NCBI GenBank assembly: GCA_009695065.1
Contig: SIBR01000003.1
Coordinates: forward strand, 1-64,000
Source of the DNA: Opitutus sp.
GTDB taxonomy: Bacteria > Verrucomicrobiota > Verrucomicrobiae > Opitutales > Opitutaceae
Direction of reading: 5' to 3'
Length of the DNA stretch: 64,000 nucleotides
Within the stretch, counting starts at the first letter, position 1, and the number at the start of each line of letters is the position of its first letter. Positions 52,196-60,736 of this stretch are shown here, piece by piece. The notes below the pieces were generated by a model. It ran no database searches, was not told the DNA's origin, and worked only from the letters and a program-made list of their open reading frames with translations. The position numbers were made by a program, and so were the translations under genes.

Positions 52196-53071
52196 GTGCC
52201 CGTCGGCGTCGAATCCAAAATCACGCCCGAAGCCCTCGTGCATCAGGTCCGGGATCTGCCCTCGGAACCAAGGGTGCTGCGCACCTTGGAGGAACTGCTC
52301 GCCCGGGACAACACGATGCTCGATCGCATCGCCGATTTGATCCGGCGCAAACCCGCGCGCGCGGCCCGCACGGTGCGGATGGCGAGCAGCGCCTACTTCG
52401 GGCACGGTGCCCGGGTGGACTCGTTGATGGAGGCGATTCAGCGCGTGGGCCTCAACGGCGTGCGGAAGCTCGTGATGTTCGCGGTGGCGGCCGAGCTGGT
52501 CGGTCATCCGCTGGCGGCGTACCGACTCACGGCGCCGATCGTCTGGCACCGCGCCATCGCCTGCGCGCTGGCGGCCGGCAGTCTCGCCGAACACAGCGGC
52601 GCCGCGGACGCCCACGATGCCTACACTGCCGGATTGTTGCACGGGCTGGGCCTAGTGGTGATCGACCGCCATGCCACCCGATCCGGCCGGACAGCCGCGA
52701 TCGAGTCCTCCGGTTATCCCTTGGATTTCGCTCCCGCGGAACGCGAATGGCTGGGGTTTTCCCACGCCGAAGCGGGAGGGACCCTGATCGAGCGCTGGGG
52801 ATTCCCGCCCGCGGTGACCACGGCCGTGCGCCATCAACTGGCACCGGAGGAGGCCCCAAGCCACCGGCAACTGTGCGCCATCCTGGCCACGGCCCGGTGG
52901 TCACGCTCATTTCTTTGCGTGCCCGAGGAACTGATTCCGGAATTGCCGTCGCCCGGCTGGTTGCAGACCGCGGGAATCGACGTACGTGATTTCGGCGCTT
53001 GGCTGACGACCGTGCACCGGGGCTTCGAACGCGCGTGCGAAGAGCAGCAGCTGGCACAGCAAGGCGCCTGA
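52196..53071 (+). CDS. HDOD-domain signalling protein
   Basis: This 291-residue cytosolic protein consists of one HDOD domain: LPSEPRVLRTLEELLARDNT, IADLIRRKPARAARTVRMAS, SLMEAIQRVGLNGVRKLVM, AAGSLAEHSGAADAHDAYTAGLLHGLG and ERWGFPPAVTTAVRHQ. HDOD domains are degenerate HD phosphohydrolases that lack full metal-site residues and act as regulators, often in c-di-GMP or stress signalling. No output or receiver domain is attached. No ATG is available, so I chose GTG 52196. A TTG six codons upstream is equally possible. Confidence 0.85.
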   Translation: MPVGVESKITPEALVHQVRDLPSEPRVLRTLEELLARDNTMLDRIADLIRRKPARAARTVRMASSAYFGHGARVDSLMEAIQRVGLNGVRKLVMFAVAAELVGHPLAAYRLTAPIVWHRAIACALAAGSLAEHSGAADAHDAYTAGLLHGLGLVVIDRHATRSGRTAAIESSGYPLDFAPAEREWLGFSHAEAGGTLIERWGFPPAVTTAVRHQLAPEEAPSHRQLCAILATARWSRSFLCVPEELIPELPSPGWLQTAGIDVRDFGAWLTTVHRGFERACEEQQLAQQGA

Positions 53072-53174
53072 AAGTCCGCGTGCGTATGCCCGAGGACCAT
53101 GGCGGGAATCTTTCGGGGCGGCGGAATTTTGAGATCCCTCCACTGCTTGCGATTGCCTGTGGTGGGTTGGGCTA

Positions 53175-55691
53175 CTATCTCTCCCCCGTCACTTGATAAA
53201 AACCCGCTTGCTGGCCGCCGAAAGTAATCCCTTCCCGCGAGACCTCCCGCACCTGCAAACCACCGTGGCAGACGACGATCGGTTCCGCTGCGAAAGGAGC
53301 TGAAAACACCAGGCGATCGCCGGGAGCGGCCAACCCTTCCTGCGTGCGCTGACCATCGTGATTGGCGCGGGTGTCGTAACTGAAGGCGCCGAGTATCGCC
53401 ACCGGCCCGCCGGCCGCTTCGAGCACGAGCTCGTGCACCCCATAGGGCAGCCCGCGCACACCCTTGCGGTTTTCCAGATGAACTTTCTTGCCCGAAGCCA
53501 GAGTGAACGGCGCATCCGTTGTTTCGCGCAGCCGTTCCACGCCGTCGACCCTGGCCACGAGCGTCCCCGCGCCGGCTTGCGTCACCCAGGCGATGGAACA
53601 ATCCGTTCCAATCCAGCGCAGCTGCACCGCGCGACCCGGCGGCAGCTTCGCCTGCACGGCGCCATATGGAGCGCCCCAGGCTGACGCGAACGGCGCCGTC
53701 GGAAGACCGTGCAGCTGCCAGCTTTTGCTCTCCACTCCATGCCAGGCGCGATTCAGGGCGGTCTTGGCATCCACCGCCACAATCCGCGTGTCCGCGCCTT
53801 TGACTTCGACCACGTGCCGGTCGCCCAGGCTGAGGCGGCCGATGGCAAAGGAACTGTTGCGCGGATTGCGGGCCTTGGCCGGCTTGAGCCGGCTGCCGTT
53901 GTAGAATCCCGGACTTTCTCCGGACTCGCCGTCAAGCAGGACGCCGATCGTGGGCGCGGCACTGTCGGCCCAAAGATTTACCACCGTGTCGTCGAGGAGG
54001 AACGCATTTTCATGAATCCGGGGCGAAGCGGCCGGATACGTGCGCATTTCTCCCTCCCACCCGATCGTGTAGGGACTGACGCGGGCCGGCAGATGGTTTT
54101 GCGCCACGCCGGTCTGGAGCGGGTCCACGGGTTGAAACGCGCGCTCGAGCATCCGCCCCCAAAGGTAGTGTGCGGCCGCCTGCGGATGCCCGTCGCCCGG
54201 CGTGAACCCCAGGCGGTTGACGTAACGGGTGGCGAGGTGCAGCTCCCGGCCCAAATCGAGAAACGGAATTCCGTAGGCCAGCGCGAGATCCCGGATCGCC
54301 CCGGATACGGAGGCTTTTTCCTGATTCTGCCACAGGCAAAAAACAAACTCGATCCCCGGGTAGTGCCGCTGGAACCAGCGAATCGATCCCTCGAATACGG
54401 CGACCTCCTCCGCCCCGTCGACTTTTTCGTTCGCTCCGCTGCCAAAGATCACCAGATTGGGGCGCGGGCCCTCCGGCCGGGAAAAAACCGCCGGGTGCAG
54501 CTGGGCCCACGCGGGGCCGGCCGTTTGGCCGTTCGTCTCCGGATTCGGCGGCAGCGCGAGCGCGGCCCACGGTTCCAGCGCTGAATGCGACTCGCCGATC
54601 GAAGAGCCGTCGCACGCCATGAAGTTGAGCAGGAGCCGGTCGATCGGGTAATTGAAACGCCGCATCAGGCTCTGCCGCAGGCGGCCCGCGAAGCTGAAAT
54701 AGTGGCGCCACTGGCCAATGTAAGGCGTCCATTCCGGATGCCCGACCCGCGCCCCGTCGAAAAGCAGATCGCCGCTGGAAAGCGGTTCCTTGAAATGCGC
54801 CGCACGCGGATCCTCGTTGTAGAGATAAAGCGGCGGATTGGCGCTGGCGCGATCGATACTCGAGCCCATCACGATGAGGTGGAGCGGTTCCCCGCGCCGC
54901 AGTTTTGCGAGAGTTCGAGGCAGGTGCCGGTAATAGTCCGGCAACGGCCGCTGGTCCGGCCGGCGGTTTTGTGCGACCGGCCCGCGTGTCAGGCACGGGG
55001 AATAGATCCAGACGTCGGTCTCGGAGGTGTTGGTGAATTCGACCTGGATGCCGAGGGTGTTCGCCCGCTCGCCCGGTTGGGCCGGATCGTCGATCAGCGC
55101 CCCGGTGATGCGGGCGTTTTCGATTTTCAATTCGAAATCGGTGCCATCACCCGACCCGCTGCCGCCGAGTTCCACGCGCACCAATTCGCCGCGCGCATGC
55201 CGGGGAAAGCTGCGCGCGTCCTTCTGCCCAAACTCGCGGGGCGCCCATTCCCCCGGCGCATCGTCCAGCTGCATCTGACAGAGCGCGGCGCGGAGTGCGC
55301 CCGGCTTCGCCTGATGGCCAAAAACGGAAAGCGAAACGATGTCGCCATGATCCAACTGGGCCTCGTGCAGCAGCACCAGCTGTTTCAACGATTTTCCCGG
55401 ATGGATCACCACAACGCCATCGACCGCGAACTGCGGGCGAAACACCGCATTGGCCGGGGCGCGGCACGCTTCCACATCGCCATAGGCCGCCTGATCCCAA
55501 AAGGGCACCGCGCCGGTGCGGGCGGCCGGCGACCCGGCATCGCGCGAGGTCTCGAACGCCTGAAAATGAAACCCGCCGTTCCACAGCAGATTGTTTTGGG
55601 CTGATGCCGGGCTGGTCCCGATCCACCCGGCGAGTGCGCCGAGCACCAGAATCCGGCGAAAAAATCGAGCCCATCGAAGGAAATATTGCAT
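53175..55691 (-). CDS. Large secreted protein with central SGNH-hydrolase domain (838 aa)
   Basis: ATG 55691 gives a signal peptide (MQYFLRWARFFRRILVLGAL, cleavage near Pro-Ala-Ser-Ala-Gln). Residues 40-240 look like a carbohydrate-binding-like beta sandwich (NLLWNGGFHFQAFE). The catalytic part begins at LHLIVMGSSIDRASANPP (Ser block) and includes LVIFGSGANEKVDG and PGDGHPQAAAHYLWGRML (Asp-x-His block). The C-terminal 300 residues form a beta-rich tail with ligand-binding-like repeats (GVHELVLEAAGGPVAILG). The whole resembles multi-domain polysaccharide deacetylase or esterase proteins of this phylum. It lies 52 bases downstream of the sodium symporter on the same strand, so probable co-transcription links hydrolysis and uptake. 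Confidence 0.8.
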   Translation of the reverse strand: MQYFLRWARFFRRILVLGALAGWIGTSPASAQNNLLWNGGFHFQAFETSRDAGSPAARTGAVPFWDQAAYGDVEACRAPANAVFRPQFAVDGVVVIHPGKSLKQLVLLHEAQLDHGDIVSLSVFGHQAKPGALRAALCQMQLDDAPGEWAPREFGQKDARSFPRHARGELVRVELGGSGSGDGTDFELKIENARITGALIDDPAQPGERANTLGIQVEFTNTSETDVWIYSPCLTRGPVAQNRRPDQRPLPDYYRHLPRTLAKLRRGEPLHLIVMGSSIDRASANPPLYLYNEDPRAAHFKEPLSSGDLLFDGARVGHPEWTPYIGQWRHYFSFAGRLRQSLMRRFNYPIDRLLLNFMACDGSSIGESHSALEPWAALALPPNPETNGQTAGPAWAQLHPAVFSRPEGPRPNLVIFGSGANEKVDGAEEVAVFEGSIRWFQRHYPGIEFVFCLWQNQEKASVSGAIRDLALAYGIPFLDLGRELHLATRYVNRLGFTPGDGHPQAAAHYLWGRMLERAFQPVDPLQTGVAQNHLPARVSPYTIGWEGEMRTYPAASPRIHENAFLLDDTVVNLWADSAAPTIGVLLDGESGESPGFYNGSRLKPAKARNPRNSSFAIGRLSLGDRHVVEVKGADTRIVAVDAKTALNRAWHGVESKSWQLHGLPTAPFASAWGAPYGAVQAKLPPGRAVQLRWIGTDCSIAWVTQAGAGTLVARVDGVERLRETTDAPFTLASGKKVHLENRKGVRGLPYGVHELVLEAAGGPVAILGAFSYDTRANHDGQRTQEGLAAPGDRLVFSAPFAAEPIVVCHGGLQVREVSREGITFGGQQAGFYQVTGER

Positions 55692-55743
55692 CAGATCGAG
55701 CGGCGGAGACCGGCACCATGCGCCTCGATTTCCGCCGGGCACT

Positions 55744-57408
55744 TCATGCGTGAGCGATCGCAAACGCGCACGCGATCAGCACGACGACCACACCCAGGGC
55801 ACCGGCCAGTCCCACCAGGTCGGCGCGATAGCGGCGGAAGGAAAAGGTCTGCCGGAGACGGAGGACATCGATGAGGAGCAGTCCCTCGCCGTTGGCCTCG
55901 GCCTCCTGCGCCCGGGCTTTCACCTCCGACGCCGGGAATCCATCGACCGACGCCGGCGTGTGCAGACGTTCCTGCAGGGCCTCCCACGCCGCGGCCGGTT
56001 CCGGCTTGGTCAGCAGGCTGCCGGCCACGAGCCCGACCAGGCTGGCGATGAGGGAGTAGATGAAGATGTTCGCGTGCCACGCTGTGACGTTGCCGTGCCA
56101 CGCGAGGTTCAGGCCGATGTTGACGCCCGTGCCGGCGAGAAACGAAAGAGCGGCGCCGACGCGATTGGCCCGTGGCCAGATCAATCCCGCGAGGAACGGC
56201 ACGCCCATGAAGGCCGCGAGGCTGTCCCCCTGCAGGAGGGTATCGAGGACGTTTGGCATCACGTAAACCAAGCCCATCGAGCTGAGCGTCATCACGGCAC
56301 CGGCCATGCGCCCCATGTTGAGATAGTGTGTATCCGGAGCGGTCGCGCGAAAATACGGCCGGTAGAGATTCTGCACGAAAAGGGCGCCCATATCGACCAT
56401 GAAGGCGGAGCACGTGGACATGTTCGTGGCCAGAATGCTCGCCACCATCAGGCCGAGGAAACCCGGTCCGAGCAGGTAATGGCACGCGACGCCAAACGCG
56501 GCCTCGGGGTCGTGCAGCGCCGGAATCTTCCCGCGCGCCACCAGGGCGATCACGATCAGTCCCACCAGGGTCCAGCCGATAGTGCAAAAACGCTTCACGA
56601 GATTGCCGTAGGTGAAGCCCACGCGGCAGTTGGTCTCCGTCTTGCCGGTGCCGACCGATCCCATCACGTGCGGCTGCGAAAAAATCGAGCACAGGCTCTG
56701 GAGACTCAGGACCGCGATCAGTCCCAGCGTTAGTCCGCCCGGAATCGCGAGGGAAAGCTGCGCGTCCGACAGCGCCGATTTGACGGCATGAAAGCCGCCC
56801 AACTGGGAAAAGCCAAACGGGAGGATGATGACCGAAAGCACGATAATGAGGAGGCTCTGGAAAAAATCCGTCATCACCGAGGACACGCGGCCGCCGAGAA
56901 AACTGTAGCCGACAAAGATGATGGACATGGACCAGATGACGACGGAGTGGCTGATCCCGCCAGCCGTCGCCTGGCTCACGACCTTGGCCGCGCCATTCTG
57001 CATGGCCGTCATGTTCAACATCAGGTACAGCACCGCATACAAACCGTAGAGGATGCCCAAGCCCCGGCCGAAACGGGCCTCCATGTACTCCGCGCTGGTG
57101 ATGTAGCGCAGCCGCCGAAAAATCGGCGCGATGAGCCAGTAAAACGGCGTGCAGAAGATGAATTTCCAGCCGAACCAGATGCCCGAGAAGCCCCACTCGT
57201 AGGACTTGCCCGCCGTGCCCACCGGCTGGTCCGCGTGCGTACCGACGCCGAGCGACTGGCCGATCATGAGCAGTTTACCGAACTTGCGGTTGCCCATGAA
57301 ATACTCGCTGGTGCTGCGGACGCGGCGGGCGGCGTAGAGGCCGATCGCGGCCATCAGGCCGAGGTAGGCGACAATGACGGCAAAGTCGTAGGGATGGAGA
57401 CCGAACAT
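55744..57408 (-). CDS. Sodium:solute symporter (SSS family)
   Basis: This 554-residue transporter has about 13-14 helices. ATG 57408 starts directly before helix 1 (FAVIVAYLGLMAAIGLY). Family landmarks are RSTSEYFMGNRKFGKLLMIG, GWKFIFCTPFYWLIAPIF, ITSAEYMEARFG and MVASILATNMSTCSAFMVD with the sodium-site Ser/Thr. This group typically carries sugars, sialic acid or organic acids with Na+. Its next gene downstream is the large SGNH hydrolase, 52 bases away, which suggests uptake of products released outside. The stretch of about 100 charged residues between the last two helices is cytosolic. Confidence 0.9.
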   Translation of the reverse strand: MFGLHPYDFAVIVAYLGLMAAIGLYAARRVRSTSEYFMGNRKFGKLLMIGQSLGVGTHADQPVGTAGKSYEWGFSGIWFGWKFIFCTPFYWLIAPIFRRLRYITSAEYMEARFGRGLGILYGLYAVLYLMLNMTAMQNGAAKVVSQATAGGISHSVVIWSMSIIFVGYSFLGGRVSSVMTDFFQSLLIIVLSVIILPFGFSQLGGFHAVKSALSDAQLSLAIPGGLTLGLIAVLSLQSLCSIFSQPHVMGSVGTGKTETNCRVGFTYGNLVKRFCTIGWTLVGLIVIALVARGKIPALHDPEAAFGVACHYLLGPGFLGLMVASILATNMSTCSAFMVDMGALFVQNLYRPYFRATAPDTHYLNMGRMAGAVMTLSSMGLVYVMPNVLDTLLQGDSLAAFMGVPFLAGLIWPRANRVGAALSFLAGTGVNIGLNLAWHGNVTAWHANIFIYSLIASLVGLVAGSLLTKPEPAAAWEALQERLHTPASVDGFPASEVKARAQEAEANGEGLLLIDVLRLRQTFSFRRYRADLVGLAGALGVVVVLIACAFAIAHA

Positions 57409-57851
57409 CGGGGAAGGAGGGGTTGAGGGGAAGACGGCGAAACCGAATCGTCGCCGGAATCCTGCGCGGAGCCACCGTGACTTAGCCAGCGCGATTCTCG
57501 TCCCGGCAGGGCGGCGGGCCATTTTGGTTTCGGACCCAAATGGAACCCGTCGTTCCCTGAGTTGCTTGAAACCACCCGGCGCCAGCCGCTTTCCTCCTCA
57601 GTGGGGTTTACCCGCGACCCCGCCTCAAGTTCACGTTGTCGACTATTCAATGACAAATGGGACTTGATAATACCTCTGCGCGGGTGCGTCCCGATTTCCC
57701 GAGGCCGGTGCCCGGACCAGGCGTCTGGACCGTCGGCCCGTCACCCGGGTGACCTCTATTTCTTTTCGTTCCATGGCGCGCGCGACTCGAACTTCATTCC
57801 GGCCCGCTCGCTCTCGAGCCACCAGCCATTGTCGCGGGGCCGAGAAAACGG
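57409..57851. other. Intergenic region between the symporter gene and the RAYT element
   Basis: This is 443 bases without a convincing gene. The part near 57640-57680 is markedly AT-richer (CTATTCAATGACAAATGGG, then TTGATAATACC) and probably holds the promoter region of the leftward symporter gene. I cannot fix -35/-10 boxes. The right part joins the inverted repeat that bounds the transposase. Confidence 0.35.
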
Positions 57852-58889
57852 GGTCATGTCGTGACTCTTGACAAGGCGCGCTTGAAATCCCGCCGAGCCG
57901 GCCCGCCCGCCAGCCGGAACCGGCGCACGTTCTGGCTCACGCTCGCCGTCTTTCCCATCGCCAGCCGTTCCGCCAGCCAGCCGTTCGAAACCGACGTCGC
58001 CGTTTTCATCAGCGCGGCCAGGAGCACCTTTTCCGCGGCCGACCGTTGCGCCGGCAATTTCCCCAGCGCGAGGCCCAGACTTTTTGCCCCGGCCTGCAAC
58101 GTCTCTTCCCACAATTCCGCGCGCAATTCCCTTTGCCCCGCGCGATCGGCCCCCGCTAGTTCCAACCTCTCCAAACGCGAACTCCGTGCGGTGAGATCCT
58201 TCCGCAGGGCCGACTTGAAGTCGGCCGATCCCACCACCCAGCCCCGGCTCAGCCGCCCGAATTTCTTGTCCCGCAACTTCGCCTCCTCCTCGGCCAGCAC
58301 TTCGAGATACGCCAGATAGCGCCGCCAGCCGCCCGGCGTGTCCGCGAGCCCGCCCGCCTCCGCCAGCACGGTCGCGCCCTCCAGGGAAGCCGGCCGGCCC
58401 TTGCCGGCCAACAGCGGCAGGCTGCCCCAGCGGTGATCCAGCAGCCGTGCCGCCGACACGACCTTCGCCCGCACCGGATTGAGATGAATGTAATGCGCCA
58501 CCTGCCCCAGAGCGTGGCCGGGCTCCACGTGCAGCGCCTTGTAACGCCCTTGAAACGGCCGGCCGCTCTCGCCGCGGAACCGGTTGAATCGCGTCGCCCA
58601 GGTGCCCTGCAGCCACTTCATGCCCTCGCTCAGGTTCGGCTCGGGCGTCTCCACGGCCAGATGATAGTCGTTGGACATCACCACAACCGCCACCCACACC
58701 GGGCCGCCGTCTTCAACAGGCAGGCTTGGAACGACTCCGCCGCTCCCTTGCCCGTGAACAACTCCCGCCGGTAGTTCCCCCGGTTCAACACGTGGTAACA
58801 GGCCCCGGCATATTCCAGGCGCAGCTTGCGCGCCATGCTGTTCACCCAAGCGCGTCCCCATTCCTTCTGTCAAGAGTCACGACATGACC
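57852..58889 (-). mobile_element. RAYT/Y1-transposase element with perfect 22-bp terminal inverted repeats
   Basis: The 22 bases at 57852-57873 (starting GGTCATGTCGTGACTC) are the exact reverse complement of 58868-58889. They enclose a single damaged transposase frame, making a unit of 1038 bases. Each arm itself contains a small imperfect palindrome (GTCA...TGAC), as REP sequences do. The transposase stop codon lies inside the left arm. Such gene-flanking REPs are the hallmark of REP-associated tyrosine transposases (RAYTs), which are usually domesticated rather than freely mobile. Confidence 0.85.
57854..58836 (-). pseudogene. REP-associated tyrosine transposase, frameshifted and with altered HUH motif
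   Basis: From ATG 58836 the frame gives the normal RAYT opening MARKLRLEYAGACYHVLNRG and a run to RCGWRLW, then a stop. The neighbouring frame resumes with VVMSNDYHLAVETPEPNL, so one base is lost near 58679-58695. The HUH metal motif, normally His-hydrophobic-His, reads Asp-Tyr-His (NDYHL), which should disable the nuclease. Downstream, ATRFNRFRGESGRPFQGRYK, HYIHLNPVRA and the C-terminal helical domain (WLAERLAMGKTASVSQNVRRF) are intact. The product would cut REP hairpins as single strands using a tyrosine. This copy is almost certainly inactive. Confidence 0.82.
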
Positions 58890-58919
58890 TCTTTTTCTGC
58901 CCTCTCTTTTTCTGCCCTC
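58890..58919. repeat. Two exact tandem copies of a 15-base unit
   Basis: TCTTTTTCTGCCCTC occurs at 58890-58904 and again at 58905-58919, starting at the base directly after the right inverted repeat of the RAYT element. It is a local duplication abutting the element's end. Whether it is linked to insertion is unknown. Confidence 0.8.
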
Positions 58920-59029
58920 TCGGCTTAAATTGTTCAGCGCCATACTTGGCCACCGGAGAAAAACTCGGCGGGGGCGCCGCGTCTCCAGGAAAACATCCGG
59001 TCCTCCGCGAAGGCGATGCAAGACCGCGG

Positions 59030-60448
59030 CTACTTGCGCACCACGTCGCCCGCGCTGCCGCGCGCGACGCTGTTTTCGCCGAGCGTCACGGCACTGCTGC
59101 CGCCGCTGATCTCGATGCCGGCCACAAGGTCCTTCGCGTCCGTGGCCGCGGTGATCATCATGCCCGTCACCTGCACCTGCTGGGAGTTTTCGATATAAAG
59201 CCCGCGAAACTTCGGCGCGAGGATCTGCCCACCGCTCACCGAGACCTGCCGGCTGCCGGTGATCTCCACCGCGCCGCCCCGGCCGCTCGAGCCCGCCGCG
59301 GACCCGTCGACCTGCAGCCCGTTCAGGATGATGCCCTCGCTGTCGCGCACCACGACGCCGTTGAGCCATTGCTGGCCCTTCTCGATGTAGTCCGGATTGT
59401 TGTCCACCGCGTTGGTGCCGACGACGACGTTGCGGCTGCCCTCGATCAGCAGCGCCTGTTCGCCACCCCGAAGGAGGCTGTTGCCGTTCACCGTGATCCC
59501 GCGGACGTTCCGCAGGTGGATGTTCACGTTCTGGCTGCTGATGTGGTTGCCGGAGATCGCGAACAGGCCGAGTTTGTTCGGCGTCCCCGGCGTGCCCACC
59601 AGCCGGATGTTCGCCCCGCCCGGCGTCTTGACCGCCTGGATGTTGTTCCCGGTGATGACGCCTTCGCGGATGCTGCCCTTGCCGACATCCATCCAGATGT
59701 CCGCCGACTCGGACGCGTTGGCGTCGTAGTTGTATTCGATGCAGTTCTCCACGATCTCCAGGTTGCGAATCGCGGCGTTGGTGATCCGGATGCCGCCGCG
59801 CTTGCAGTAGCTGATGTGATTACTGCTGATGATGATCTGGTGCAGGTCGACGCCCTCGAAAATAATGCCGGTCTGCAGGCAATTGTAGATGTGGTTGCCG
59901 ATGATGATCGGGTTGCGGTTGCTGGTGGTAATGCGCTCGGGCGGCGGCGAACCCGCGGAGAACCGGATGCCGTGGCGCAGCTCGCGGAGGAAGCAGCCGC
60001 GGACGGTGGGCTGCATCACGAAGCTGAATTCGAGGCCGTCGGCCTCGGGATGCGCGCCCACGATCTCCAGTCCGTCCACCTGCGGCATGCGCTCCTGGTC
60101 CATGATGCCCGGCTTGAAGCTCTGCGGGCCGGCCGTGCCGCGGTGCGTGCCCGCGAAATAAAAAGCCGGACCACGGCTGGCCATCACCACGCGGCCCACT
60201 CCCCCGCCCTGCAGGCTGAGGCGCCCGACGCCGTCGAGCGGCACGCGCACGGTGGCCGTGAGCCGGTAGGCGCCCCGCGGGAAATCGACCACGCCGTCCG
60301 TGGTTTCCGTCACGGCACGCTGGATGGCCGCGGTGTCGTCGGCGACGCCGTCGCCCTTGGCTCCGAAATCCTTCACGCTGGCCGCGCGGGCGAAACCGGC
60401 CGCGACCAGAAACATTGAGACGCGCAGAAACCAGGATGAGTACTTCAT
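59030..60448 (-). CDS. Secreted parallel beta-helix (pectate-lyase-fold) protein
   Basis: This 472-residue protein has a signal peptide (ATG 60448, cleavage near Ala-Arg-Ala-Ala). The opening SVKDFGAKGDGVADDTAAIQ is the standard pectate-lyase superfamily start found in GH28-like and rhamnogalacturonase/epimerase families. The rest consists of short repeats with regular Asn and hydrophobic ladders (NHIYNCLQTGIIFEG, NHISYCKRGGIRIT, NHISSQNVNIHLRN, GNSLLRGGEQALLIEG), a right-handed beta-helix. No catalytic Asp pair of GH28 is evident, so lyase, isomerase or binding roles are all possible. It is monocistronic, between the RAYT element and the helicase gene. Confidence 0.85.
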   Translation of the reverse strand: MKYSSWFLRVSMFLVAAGFARAASVKDFGAKGDGVADDTAAIQRAVTETTDGVVDFPRGAYRLTATVRVPLDGVGRLSLQGGGVGRVVMASRGPAFYFAGTHRGTAGPQSFKPGIMDQERMPQVDGLEIVGAHPEADGLEFSFVMQPTVRGCFLRELRHGIRFSAGSPPPERITTSNRNPIIIGNHIYNCLQTGIIFEGVDLHQIIISSNHISYCKRGGIRITNAAIRNLEIVENCIEYNYDANASESADIWMDVGKGSIREGVITGNNIQAVKTPGGANIRLVGTPGTPNKLGLFAISGNHISSQNVNIHLRNVRGITVNGNSLLRGGEQALLIEGSRNVVVGTNAVDNNPDYIEKGQQWLNGVVVRDSEGIILNGLQVDGSAAGSSGRGGAVEITGSRQVSVSGGQILAPKFRGLYIENSQQVQVTGMMITAATDAKDLVAGIEISGGSSAVTLGENSVARGSAGDVVRK

Positions 60449-60736
60449 GGGGATAAGCGGGAATGGCTTTTCGGCTGACGATTAAGGGCGATGCGGTCCG
60501 CGCGGCCAGCCCCGATTGACGGAAGTTAGAGCCTGCGCTCGCGAACAACGTACAGGTTTGCGACGATCTTTCGTGGAGCGCTCCTATGCTTTCCCCGCGG
60601 ATGGACGCGGATTGAACCAAGCATTTATCCGCGACGATCCGCGTTATCCGCGGAAAGTCCTAGTTCCGGCTTTGCCGGGTTGGCTTGAAGCCGTTCGATG
60701 CCGATCCAAAGTAAAGCTATCCGCGGGCGGGCCGCC

